From: Oxytricha trifallax
Taxonomy: Eukaryota > Ciliophora > Spirotrichea > Sporadotrichida > Oxytrichidae
Direction of reading: 5' to 3'
Assembly: GCA_000711775.1 (NCBI GenBank)
Contig: ARYC01000202.1
Coordinates: 62,001 to 126,000, forward strand
DNA length: 64,000 nucleotides
Every line of letters begins with the position of its first letter. The first letter of the stretch is position 1. A program made the position numbers and the translations under genes. Positions 38,890-49,327 of this stretch are shown piece after piece. The notes under the pieces are model-generated. The model was not told the DNA's origin and searched no databases. It worked only from the letters and a program-made list of their open reading frames with translations.

Positions 38890-40060
38890 AAAAATGAAGT
38901 ATTAATTTTCTGAGAATGAAGATCATGCAACATCCATCTTCTTCTTATAAATATATACCACAGTTCTTGTTTTTGCTAAGTATTTAATTTATGGAGTTCA
39001 TTTTCTTAAAGCAATCGAAGCTAAAGGCGCCTGTTATCATATTTGTCAATAATCCAATTCTATGATTTTGAAGTTTCAAAATCACTGGTAGATCATTCTT
39101 TTCAGAGATGCATTAGTTTAGCAAAATTATATTTCAAATTTACAAAGTTTAATATTAAAAACGAATAAAATTAAAAATGATCTTGTCCTCAACTCCCATT
39201 TTAATTATGTGCTCTTGTTTGGTTGCTCTATCAATTATTAATGCTTTAAATTTAATAAAATACATAAATGGATATCACCTAATATGAAGAAATAAGAATA
39301 AAATAATATTCATATATCATAGTTTTTGTAAAATATTATTAAATATTTATAATTTATATAATGCTAAAGGATTCTATCCAAACATTTTTACTGGTAAAAA
39401 TAGTTGAAATATTTTGGAAAACTACTCAACTTATTTTATCAATACATCTTAACTTATATAATTAGAAGATTTCTTCAGAAAAAAAGAGAATAATTTGTCG
39501 TAGAATATTATATATAATTCAAAGCAATCAAAAATGCCAAAGATTATAATATCTACTTAGCATATTGCGTTTTCTAATATAATTTTGCACGATAAATACT
39601 TAAAAAGATTTAAATTAACATTTATCTCAAATTTAAGAAAAATAAATATATTTAATGCTTGTACTTATTCATAGCAAAAAGCCTCATTCATAATATTAAT
39701 TATTTAAGACTGGCTGATTATGGATTAATGGGTTATTTAGTTTTATCTGTAGATATTGATTTTCTCTTTAATTTAAAATGAAAAAGGATAACTCTCTGTG
39801 TTTAACTCATAGAAAATCATTTGCTTCATATAAATATTAATAAAACAAAGCAATTGAAAATAAATATTTCAAAGAAATATGTTAAATTATGATTAAATTC
39901 ATATTTCTGAAGCATAGTTCGATTTAAACTAGATTACCGCTGCAAATTTTCGAGACTTGAAGCCAGTTCTCATTTCTTGGCATGAATAAGCACTACTCTA
40001 TTTGCAAATAATAAAAAATATTTTATAATTTAAATATTCAAATTTTATATTCACGATTAA
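38890..40060 (-). pseudogene. Decayed family relic S
   Basis: Fragments of a family member on the minus strand. Near 40.0 kb there is 'FANRVVLIHAKK', matching 'IADRVVYSFAHKK' of member B. Near 39.05 kb there is 'KNDLPVILKLQNHRIGLL', matching the 'MRDLPVVIVNN' part of member O close to its C-terminus. Between them no frame is preserved. The order and strand fit one ancient copy of roughly normal length. Confidence 0.45.
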
Positions 40061-40545
40061 ACTATAATGGGGGCTTAAATAGGTTATGATATGTAAAATC
40101 AATCATCAATTCATAATATAATAAATTTTATGAGTAAAATGAAGGAAGTAAATATCTAGCATTCTTTAGGATGGGAAGCTAATATTCTATATATTATGGA
40201 ATGAATTTATAAAAACTGCTAAATTGTATGTTTGATGATAGTATTGATCATGAGTAGATAAAATGAATGTAAAATTTATTAATAACCAACATAAATATTT
40301 GATATAAATTTTTCTATTTTTATATTTTCATTAATTAAAAGCTTTTTAATTTGCAAGGTATGTACGTTTAGAATTTAAAGCTAGGCCATATTTTTAAACC
40401 AAAGCCCGAACAATTATTCATTTAGTTTTATGACCTATGGCCTTCCTTAAACGCTCAATGTTATTGATCTAAGAGACTTGGTCTTTTTACTAAACATCAG
40501 AAACTTATTTTCTAAGTGCAAGTATGCAATCATAATATTCATTTC
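40061..40545. other. Short stretch left of the TBE, possible exon remnant
   Basis: A plus-strand frame near 40358-40465 (GMYVQNLKLGHIF, then KPKPEQLFIQFYDLW) is unusually protein-like for this DNA but too short to assign. The rest is AT-rich. Confidence 0.25.
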
Positions 40546-40548
40546 ATT
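40546..40548. repeat. Left ATT target duplication of the TBE
   Basis: ATT flanks the element at both ends (40546-40548 and 44596-44598), as expected from the ANT target preference known for TBE elements. Confidence 0.8.
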
Positions 40549-40626
40549 CAAAACCCTAAAACCCCTTAATGAGGTTCACAAGTGCTTTGATTTGAAGGAA
40601 TTTGTTAAGGGGTTGGGGTTATTAAA
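40549..40626 (+). repeat. TBE left inverted terminal repeat
   Basis: Starts CAAAACCCTAAAACCCC and then TTAATGAGG. It matches the reverse complement of 44518-44595 with several differences, including an altered second telomeric unit. A short GGGGTTGGGG stretch lies near its inner end in both copies. Confidence 0.85.
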
Positions 40627-40667
40627 AGGTTTTAAAGTGAAATTTATAGTAAATGTATTTAATTTAA

Positions 40668-41948
40668 TCACTCAAAATGCACTTTTGGATCATGTGGGAG
40701 AGGTCTGAAGTTCATCTTACTTAACCACAACTCTATCTGCTCTATTGATATGTCTGATCTTGAGTTTGGTTTAATTATTATTGTCTCTGCCATTTGTTTC
40801 ATTGGTGGAGATACTCGTGTTTTGTCAATAAATTGCTTTATTCTTTGTTTAGAATCCTTCTAGCATCTTGTAGAGTAGTATTCATTGCGAGGCATATCGC
40901 TCTCTATTATTATTATTGCTGCTAAAGCCCACACATCCCGCTAAAAGTCTCCATCTCTCCAGTCTTCTCTTTCTGGATAATAGCCTAGAGTTCCCATTAC
41001 ACTTCCAAGCCTTGATACTTCCGCTCTTAAGGCTCTGTTGAAATCAATAATTTTTACTATTACAGGTGAGAAGTTTATCATTATATTTTCTGGCTTCAAA
41101 TCTCTGTGAACAAACCCTAACTTATGAAGCTCTTTAATACCTTATACGGTCTGAGTTGCTATTTATCCAAGTAACTTATGATTCCTTTGATCTGTTATGA
41201 AATCTCTTAGGGTCGTTTCATAGAGTGGAAGTCTGAAAGCAACATGATCCTTGGCAAGGAGAACAGCATCTAACTTTTTCAAGTAGCTACACTCTTTGAA
41301 CTTTGCTTGAATGAGTACTTGATACTCATTTGCAAACTCCATCTAGTATTTATCATCACTTAAGAGATAGTTGAAGGGATACACCTTGTATGTATACTGA
41401 TGATCATTGATGAATTTCTTATCAAAGAAGTCTTCTAATATAAGGTAGTTTTAAAGTGAAGTGTCTAGGTCAATTTATACAAGAACAGGAATCTTTTTAT
41501 ATTGAATTTTAATCATGATCTTTGTGATTTCGGATGCTAGTAGGTTGAGTGATTTCCTCACATATTCTGATTCACTAGCTTGTTCAAGCTCTACAAGTTT
41601 CGAAGATTCTCTTGTTTTTCTTTTGTTCAGTAGCTTCAATTCATCTTCATGCTTTTCAATCTCTAAATCTTTCTTGTGAGCTTTTAAAAGATGCTTCTTC
41701 AAGTCTCTTGTATGAGAGTATTGCTTATGGCACTCAAAGCAGTCATACTTTCCATCTATTTTATCATGCTTTAAGTATACAGTGGGCTTGGCTTCTCTAT
41801 GCTCCTTCATATGTCTGTACCAGCTTGATTTATGAGCAAAATCTCTCTCACATAACTAACAAAAATAGACTTCAACTTCTTCAGTTTGTATAGGAATTTC
41901 ATTATTACCTTTCTCCTCCTCTCTGTCTCCCACACACTTGTTTGCCAT
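40668..41948 (-). CDS. TBE zinc-finger protein kinase ('57 kDa' protein)
   Basis: Open for 427 codons (426 residues) from MANKCVGDREEEK to TGA. Two C2H2 zinc fingers lie at about residues 27-47 (CQLCERDFAHK...H) and 62-84 (CFECHKQYSHT...H), then a charged helical linker. From about residue 170 there is a protein kinase-like domain with the catalytic loop HRDLKPENIM, followed by VKIIDFNRALR, in which the usual DFG is DFN, and then LGYYPEREDW. No clear glycine loop or VAIK lysine is seen, so it may be a weak kinase or a pseudokinase. TAA/TAG are used as Gln. The frame is intact, unlike the other two genes of this copy, in line with the reported selection on TBE proteins. Confidence 0.88.
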
Positions 41949-42310
41949 TTATTTTATATTATTAATTTCTATTTTAATAACAGAGACCTCAAGTGATAGC
42001 GCTGGTAGTTCCATATGACAGTTCATCTCTCAGCTATCGCACTTTTTATTGACGCCAAAGGTAAGTCTTATTTAGTTTTATGGAAATGCTGTTGTTTTTC
42101 TTAAAATTTTAGCGCTCATATTTAAATTTGAATTTAAAATTATAAAACTGCCTCTATAAATGAGAGCTTATATGAGAGCTTTCCAAGCCTACAAGTTTCA
42201 AGGGAAGTTTTAAGAGTATTATAGAAGATATATGAGTGCTAAGAGACGAACCAGCTCTAAATATAGGTGAGAAAGTAACCATTTTAACTATCAATAATAA
42301 GTTGATTATA

Positions 42311-42450
42311 GCACGTACCAATTTAGGAGGTGCTCCTAATTAAGTACGTACTGTTTTAGGAGGTATTTTGTCATTTTATGATTAAAATTAGGGTGCTCCT
42401 AATTAAGTACTAGCATTAATTAAAGCTCCTAATTAAGTACGTACCAATTT
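42311..42450. repeat. Palindromic repeat cluster inside the TBE
   Basis: The unit GGTGCTCCTAATTAAGTAC occurs twice, a shortened form (GCTCCTAATTAAGTACGTAC) once, and a partial inverted form (GTACCAATTTAGGAGG) at the left edge, so the outer edges read GCACGTACCAATTT and GTACGTACCAATTT. It lies in the non-coding space between the kinase gene and the 22-kDa gene. It could be a small palindromic insertion (MITE-like) or an internal control region. Confidence 0.6.
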
Positions 42451-42652
42451 AAAATTAAAAATATGGAACTATAACAGTAGAAATTGATATCAATCTCTCA
42501 AGTTTGAAACCAGTTATCAAAACCTTCTCCATATCCTACTTAGAAGTTGACCTCCTATAGGATGCCCATATTTAATAGAAAGTTTTACAGAGGCATATAA
42601 TTAAAATCAATAAACTTAAATTTTAATATCATTTCTTAGATCTGTAAACAAG

Positions 42653-43441
42653 ATGGAGTCAATGAATGATGCAATGAAAAGAGTGCAAGCACAAGAATTG
42701 ATTCAAAGATTTAGAAGCAAGGAGGATTTGCATCGCCACCTGGTGTAGCAAGGTAATGAACTCATAGTAGCTTATCTTGATTATGTTGTTGGTTTGTTCC
42801 TGCCAACGATGGAAGGTACTATAATTTCATTTCTGATAGCGATACTCTGCGAAGAAAAGAAAGCATTTAAAACTTAAGATGTAAAGTTTGCAGAGATTCC
42901 AAACTATCCAGAAATCTCAGTGACTAACTTATACGATAATGCTATGAATGACCAGAGGTTTCGCAGTACATGCCTCTACTAAGAAGCAGTTGTCAAATAA
43001 ACTACCTGAAAGAAACTATTTCTTTGGCATACTTCCAACTATCGAAGGTGATTACTTGAAAGAAATTATTCAAGAATCTCATAAGAAAAGGTACAGCATC
43101 TCTTCAGAAGATAAGGACAAACAAGGGATCAAGATAAGTGAGAGCTGGCTATCAGAGCTGCAGAAGCACCCTTATATTTCAAGTAAGATTTATAGCCTAA
43201 CTCTTTAGAAAAATCTGGTACTGGCATCTTCTTGATGAAGGAATAGAGCAAGCTTCACAGAGAGCTAAAGTCGCAGTCAAAGTATGAAGTTAGCAAGAGA
43301 CTTTATACAAATATTTAGCCTCATGAGCCAATGAACTTAGATGGAGGAGCTGTCAGCAAGAGAAGAAACTTAGGAGGAGGGAAGCAAGAAGTAGAAGAAA
43401 AGAAAGAGAAGCCAGCTCCCTCTAAAGAATTTTAAATGTGA
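42653..43441 (+). pseudogene. TBE '22 kDa' ORF, frameshifted
   Basis: The frame opens at MESMNDAMKRVQAQELI and reads well to about residue 115. It then continues in another frame (KKQLSNKLPERNYFFGILP, 42977 onward) and changes frame again near 43210 (KSGTGIFLMKEQSKLHREL), ending in a lysine/proline-rich tail before TGA. At least two frameshifts are therefore present. The position between kinase and transposase genes, the plus orientation and the size match the 22-kDa protein of unknown function that is conserved in TBEs. It ends 9 bp before the convergent transposase gene. Confidence 0.8.
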
Positions 43442-43450
43442 CTTTTATAT

Positions 43451-44477
43451 TCATTAACTTAACTACAAAACTTATTTACATACATTCTCTCTCCCTTCTT
43501 TAGCACACTTTTAAGCCACTTAATTATCAACTCTCTTCGCTGAGCTTTTAATAAAGTCTACTGTATCGATAGGTAGGTCATGCATCAAGTGGTAGAGCAG
43601 CAGTTTCTTGTACTGACCTTTTAATATACCCCATAAGAACTCAATTCTATTAAACTATGGACTGTAAGGTACGTTTAACACTTTCTTTATTCTAAGTTGT
43701 TCATAACTCTTCCTTGTTCTCCTTTAGTCTTATGAACAGAAAGATTATCAACAAGCAGTATAATCTCTTATTCAGGGTACTTCTCTCTCAGCTGTTCTAA
43801 GAACTTAATATACTGCTCTGTCTTAATAGAGCGTGGACAAATAACATAAGTTTCTAAACCAGTATCCTCACTAATTCCTCCAAGAATTGCCATTGTTTAT
43901 ACCTTGACTTTCTACTCATATATTTCTATGTTGCTATGCCTCTTATACCAAGACTTCTAGATGAAAGTGTTGAAGGTAAACACAGCCTCGTCAGCATGTA
44001 TAAACTTAATATTATTATATTAGGCTCTCTTCATTTAATTATAAATATAATTTAAGTTGTTGTTGTAAAATGGCGAGTGAAATTAATCACTCTCTTGATA
44101 CGATTTACGCCTTTGTAAGAGATACCGTTTCGTTTATAAATGTTAGCAACATACTATGCAGAGATCTTCAACTCAGGAAACTAGCAATGAAACATAGTAG
44201 CTCGTTGATCTAAAGAGAAGTGAGCCTAATACTTCAAATTTTTCTCATTAATAAGATATTCAATATGCTTCTACAGAAACTTTGACTTCCTCTTTGGCTT
44301 AGAATTTAGCTTATATTGCTTTAATTATAGTGCTATAAGACAGTGAGAGTGAACAGTTAACGGACTTCCCTTTAAGAGTAGCGCAATAGACTTATAGTTC
44401 AGTACTGGTTTGACTTATTCACTATACATATCACATCCATAGCAGTTTAAACACTAAATCTATATACTCTTAATCAT
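43451..44477 (-). pseudogene. TBE transposase ('42 kDa'), DDE, frameshifted
   Basis: A Tc1/mariner-superfamily transposase. An N-terminal zinc-ribbon-like CxxC pair (CLNCYGCD) and helix-turn-helix-like region run from MIKSIQIQCLN. The catalytic acidic residues appear as HADEAVF, LLVDNLSVHKT and NRIEFLWG, so all three are kept. The frame is broken at least twice: just after the N-terminal domain (after RHFTTTT) and between the second and third catalytic residues (after GRVMNN). The span of 1,027 bp is not a multiple of three. TBE transposases take part in programmed DNA elimination in Oxytricha; this copy is unlikely to make an active enzyme. Confidence 0.88.
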
Positions 44478-44517
44478 AAATAGACCCCAAAAGCTTGCAA
44501 TTTTAGTCTCGCATTTA

Positions 44518-44595
44518 ATTAATAACACCAACCCCTAACAAATTCCCTAAAAATCAATGCACTTATAAGCCTCATTAAAAAGTTTTGGGGTTTTG
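44518..44595 (-). repeat. TBE right inverted terminal repeat
   Basis: The reverse complement begins CAAAACCCCAAAAC and then TTTTTAATGAGGCTTATAAGTGC, mirroring the left end. It is followed outside by ATT (44596-44598). Confidence 0.87.
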
Positions 44596-44598
44596 ATT

Positions 44599-45584
44599 CT
44601 ATTCATATTAGATAGTGTATTTCAATAATTAGCTAATAATATATCTAGCTTTAATGTTATAAAAAATAATTAATCATAAGCTGTTTAGTGCAGGTAATCA
44701 ATTAGATGTATTTAGAGTTGGCCACTTGCATTACCTTCAAATTTTTTTGAAGTAGGACATAGCTATTTTCCTGTTGATCACCAGGCACTTAAAACAAAAA
44801 AATTCATTTGTAATTACTTGACATTTTCGAATTTCAGGACACCTAGATATTTTAATAAGATAAAAGAAATTTGATAAGAAATTCGAATTGATAATTGTCT
44901 TATAAATGAAACGAATCTACTAATATAATATATAATAATCTTTAATAATATATGAATTTGAAAACTCTTTAATTAAAGTATATAGGAGCTTATGCCTATT
45001 GCAAACAGTCATCCTTTTAAATTAATTATATTATTTCATTGATGCACAATAATTAGACCTATTTATTGGTAAATTATCTTACTCTATTTAAAGTAATTAT
45101 AAATAACTAATGCAAACTACAATTTTAATAATTTAAATCTTTGCTACGATAAAGAGGATACTTTGAGTTCTTAAACACTTTTTGCACCTCTAGTGATATC
45201 TATTCTTATATAAACGATTTGCTCAAAGAAATATAGCTAAAATTACTTATGCCTGAATCATACTACTTAAAATATGAGAACACTTTAAATATAATTTTTT
45301 TAATACATTTCTTCTATAATCAATTTAGGAAACTTCTTTATTTGTTGATTATTATCATTTTATAGTTCTTAATGCAAAAACTCAGCGTAGATTAATATAA
45401 TTCGTAAATGTAATGTTTTTTTAGTCTCAATAAGATATAGAATTATAATTCATTGAAATAAGTCTAATAGAAATTGCTATTTCATAATTTTTACAAAGAT
45501 ATTTACAGAAATTAAAAAGAATTATAATAAATTTTATGTTACAAATGTATTTTTTATTGAATTGATAATTATAAAAGCACTAAA
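44599..45584. other. Spacer between TBE and SINE-like element
   Basis: About 1 kb of AT-rich DNA. A short minus-strand frame near 44685-44800 (VPGDQQENSYVLL) is protein-like but cannot be assigned; it may be another exon or family fragment. Nothing else was recognised. Confidence 0.35.
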
Positions 45585-45594
45585 TTCCATTAAT
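45585..45594. repeat. Left copy of putative 10-bp target duplication
   Basis: TTCCATTAAT recurs at 46063-46072, framing the GC-richer SINE-like block. Ten bases of such simple sequence could match by chance. Confidence 0.4.
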
Positions 45595-46062
45595 GTTAAG
45601 TTGAAATTAAATTAGGGGTATCATCAAATATTTTACAACCTGCCTCCAGACCCTCCGTACAGAGGCATCAGATGAGATCACTATCAAACTTGTTTTATGA
45701 CTAAACTCATGTTCTCTATTTTCCACGTGGCAATTCTCTGGCTTCCAAGTCTGGCTAGCGGTTATTTAAGTAACATTTGTTGCCAGAGCGCGAAGGAAAC
45801 AATTTTTGTAACAGCGGTGTCTATACTGTAGCAGGATCGGTGTTGATATCCGAAACGAGACCTATAAATCCCTGGATTCCCCGTGTTTTGTGCCTTTTTG
45901 GCCCAGGTACAGGAATAACAGAGCTCTGGAGACTTCATGTTTCTTCTCTGTTTTTCAGGCCGTCGTAAAAAGTCCAGCAACCGACGTGATTTGAACCCAC
46001 CCCCTTATCGTAATTAGTCGGTCCAAGCCGAACTAATTTCCTATTGACAGTAGTCTGAACCT
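45595..46062 (-). mobile_element. tRNA-derived SINE-like element
   Basis: An abrupt 470-bp island of much higher GC content. On the minus strand it opens with an RNA polymerase III internal promoter: an A-box-like TAGTTCGGCTTGG (46035-46023) and a B box GGTTCAAATCA (45997-45987), with tRNA-like spacing. A 390-bp body follows. A putative 10-bp direct repeat flanks the block. This fits a tRNA-head SINE. A T5 run just after the tRNA-like head (45971-45967) would terminate Pol III early, so the head could instead be a tRNA pseudogene fused to unrelated DNA. Frames on both strands inside it have no recognisable product. Confidence 0.55.
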
Positions 46063-46072
46063 TTCCATTAAT

Positions 46073-47260
46073 TGCATTCTAATATATTTTTATCAGTTCA
46101 ATTTTAAAATATATTTAATTAATTGAATTCTCATTTATTAATGTATCGAATGCAACATTTATAAGAAATTAAAACTAAATGTTTAAATTGTAATTCTTAT
46201 TTCAAAAACAATTATTAAATTATATTTTAAAGATCTAATTAAAGATATGCCAAGATTATTTTTTTATTGAATATAAGTTTCAGTAAAAATATATAATAAA
46301 TTTATATTAACCTAAAACATTAAAAACTCTAATCAAGGTAATTATTTCTGTTTAATAAACATTTTAATATGTTTTACATCCTTATTATTAATCCATATAT
46401 AATGCAACATTTTTATTTTAATTTTTAGCGATTAATAGGTATCATTAACTAATTAATATTAATTATATATTCTAGCAATTGGCTTATATTAGCAAATACT
46501 ATATTTTTACTAAATTTTTACTAACAAATTAAATAATAAAACATGTTATTCATAAATTTTGGGGAAAATGACTGATAAAGCAATTGAGCATTTTGGTGAA
46601 AACATCTTCGGAAAGTCTTTCAAAAGTTATATTAAAATTTAACAACTTATTTGATAATCATTAGAAATTTATATATAGTACTATTAATATTTTATTTCAA
46701 GACTCCTTGTTTAATGAATACTTTGCCAAATTCTGATTCTTCGCTGAATGATTATATATTAATTTTAAAATAAATAAAATTAATTATTTATATACTATTA
46801 TATACTATTTTTATTTTTAAGATTAAAAGTAGTAATTATCAAGAGCTTTCATACTTTTTGGTCTTTCTTGTTAATATAAAGTAACTATACTGTCTTAAAT
46901 ATAAATAAGTATATTAATAATATTTATCTATTAAAATGACATTATTTCTAAACTTAAAATAGATTCAATATTTCTTTTAAAATTTTAGCATATATAATGA
47001 TATTAAAATAAATAATTACAAATCTTATCAAACTATTAGGATAAATTAACTATTTATGAATCATTTATAAGAAAAATAATAAAGAATTAATTGAATATAT
47101 TAGATTGAATATATTCAAAATTAATTCTAAATATTTGCCTATTTTAGTCTAAATATTAGAAATAAAATAAAGAAAATTTCCAAATTTTTACTAAGTTTAT
47201 GATTTAATGACTTTTAAAATACTATATTATTATATTTAACACATTAATTTATAGCAAGCA
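46073..47260. other. Spacer between SINE-like element and member L
   Basis: About 1.2 kb of AT-rich DNA. A tiny plus-strand frame at 46568 (MTDKAIEHFGENIFG) and another near 46715 (MNTLPNSDSSLND) look protein-like for 15-25 residues, then end. They may be exon debris. No larger gene is visible. Confidence 0.4.
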
Positions 47261-49216
47261 ATGAATTTCGGAGATTTTGGTTAAGGTCTAGGAATCGGAA
47301 AAGAATAGAATATGTTTGCTTGGGATAAATACATCTAAAGAATAAATTCAGTTTAAACCGATTACAAAACTACTGCAGGTCCTGCTTCTTCAATGTCAAA
47401 TAATTAAGAATAAAATGAACTCTCAACAATAAGCAATCGATCAAATAGTTTCTTCAAAAGTGATACAAACAACATGCAAAGATTGCAGAATGATTAGATA
47501 AGTTAAGGCATGCTGGATGTTAATAATTTTGAAGGCAGCAGGCTCAGCAAGAAACAGGAAAGTAGCCAGAGAAACTTTGATGACGACGAGGATATTTTTA
47601 AGTCTATAAAATCTGACATTTATTAAAATCAATGTAAAGTGTTGCCAATCAATAAACTTATGAATCTTAATCCTGAAGACCACACTTCAACTTAAACCAG
47701 TAATAAATGAAAGAATTAAAAAGGAGGTACTTCAACTTTAAGCAATACTGGCATAAAACAAGAAACTTCATAAGTTCATCCATTATTTTCAGATAGTTTA
47801 CAGCAAAATTAAAATTTCTTCAAAGCACCCAAGATTACTAAACCTCAGTAGAATTAAGCTAATATTAATCGAGATTCTTAATCAAAATATAAGCAAGAAT
47901 CATTTAATTTGCCCTAATTGAATCAAACTTTTGGAAAGCTTAGTAATGACGATAGTTCTGCTTATTTGATAGGAAAAGCCTCTTAAATAATGAGAACTGC
48001 TGAAAATTTGAGAAGTAAAGCTACAAAAGTATTGCCCAAAATTGAAGAGATTGTTAAAGACGTGTCAGATAAAGTTTAGATAATATTAAAAACACTTGAA
48101 TAGAAAAATTAAAGAACTAAAAAATAGGAGGTAAAAGAAGAGACAATGATTTTTATTCAAGAAAAATGCTATTAAATTGAATAAATGGATAATTAGCTGT
48201 AGTAGTACACAAATTTAATAAATCCCATTGTTGAAACAAAGATATCTAAATCAAAATATGAGTCTCAACTAAATATTGAAATTAGTTAACTGGAAATGTT
48301 TAAATTTGATTCACATAAATATGAAAAAGTTTATAAGTACATAGATGACTATACTTTGGCAATTAAGAGAATGGATGAAGAAATCATAGATATTGTTCAA
48401 GTAGTGAATGAAAACAATTCTTTTCACCTTTAAAAAGTTTATTAAATGGAAATACCTCAATATTTTGTGATTCATGGAGATAGAGTAGTCACTGATCAGA
48501 AATGCTTCGACCTAAAAACCAATTAAATCATCTTCAATTTTGAAACTGGATCGATTGACGCTTTTTCATTGACTGATGAATTCCTAATTATAGCTTATAC
48601 TCTCTATGCAAAGATTGTTGTATATAAATGGCAAAATGATACTTACGAGCCTTACTCTAAAGGATCAATACTTAACTATGGAGGGTAGATGAAGAATGAA
48701 TTTTTCTTTAGATTTAGAAAAAATCCTTACTTGGAGGATGACATGATTTTTTACGCTTAGTATCGAAAATCAATCTACATGATAACTCTTAACATTGAGA
48801 AAATTAGTTAATCCAAAGCTTAAAAACTAAATTCTTAGCATGAAATTGCAGACTACAATTTTATCAATGCATTCTTGATGGCTTGTATTTCAGATACAGA
48901 AATAACTCTAATTGACTATATTCAAGCTAAAACAGTTGGAGTGATTAAATTTTAGCCAAATTTATGTTGCATAGTTCCAAATTAATTCAACATGAGTAAC
49001 ATGCCAATTTATATTGCAAATAGTTAATCTGCTTATAATGAACTTATAGTGTAGGATATTCTCTCACAAGGATTTAAAGGGAAGGCGAGGTTAGATGGAA
49101 ACAAAGTACCACTTAGTAAAATTAGAGTTGTCAATTTTGAAAATTCAGAGTTCACTCATGTTTTAATATTAGACGAGGACAGAAGATTGAAATTAATTGA
49201 GTTTATTATTGAATGA
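47261..49216 (+). CDS. Cluster family member L, one internal TGA
   Basis: A 652-codon frame from MNFGDFGQGLGIGKEQ to TGA at 49214, with one in-frame TGA at 47708-47710. The stop lies at about residue 150 inside a basic stretch (SNK-stop-KNQKGG), at the position where related members carry the AT-hook, so a lost Arg codon is plausible. A long helical middle follows (residues 235-330), then YEKVYKYIDDYTLAIKR, the signature FVIHGDRVVTDQKCFD, the beta-rich domain with IVVYKWQNDTYEPYSKG, and the C-terminal ILSQGFKGKARL. It is 111 bp upstream of the ERCC1-like gene on the same strand. Probably a recent pseudogene or a read-through gene. Confidence 0.75.
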
Positions 49217-49327
49217 AATTAATCAAATTTATTTAAATTTAAACTTAAATATTCAAATTTATTTTTAAATTTATTACTATTGAAACACTATTTATTTTAT
49301 TTTAATTTGATTTATTTTAATTTTTTA

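Larger units (their letters stand above)
40549..44595. mobile_element. Telomere-bearing element (TBE) transposon, complete, 4,047 bp
   Basis: Ends begin with telomere-like CAAAACCC repeats and continue into about 78-bp inverted terminal repeats that are clearly related (both contain TTAATGAGG and GGAATTTGTTA). The element is flanked by ATT. It carries the three known TBE genes in the known layout: a minus-strand zinc-finger/kinase gene ('57 kDa'), a plus-strand '22 kDa' gene and a minus-strand Tc1/mariner-type transposase ('42 kDa'). TBEs are germline-limited elements of Oxytricha and relatives; they are removed during macronuclear development, and their transposases are implicated in genome rearrangement. 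Here the kinase gene is open, while the other two have frameshifts, so this copy is probably not autonomous. It inserted beside relic S. Confidence 0.93.

Noticed and set aside
41612-41893. Plus-strand 93-codon frame
   Set aside because: Antisense to the zinc-finger region of the TBE kinase gene, which has clear motifs.
45762-45980. Overlapping frames on both strands in the GC-rich island
   Set aside because: They lie inside the SINE-like element and shadow each other; no protein similarity is recognisable.
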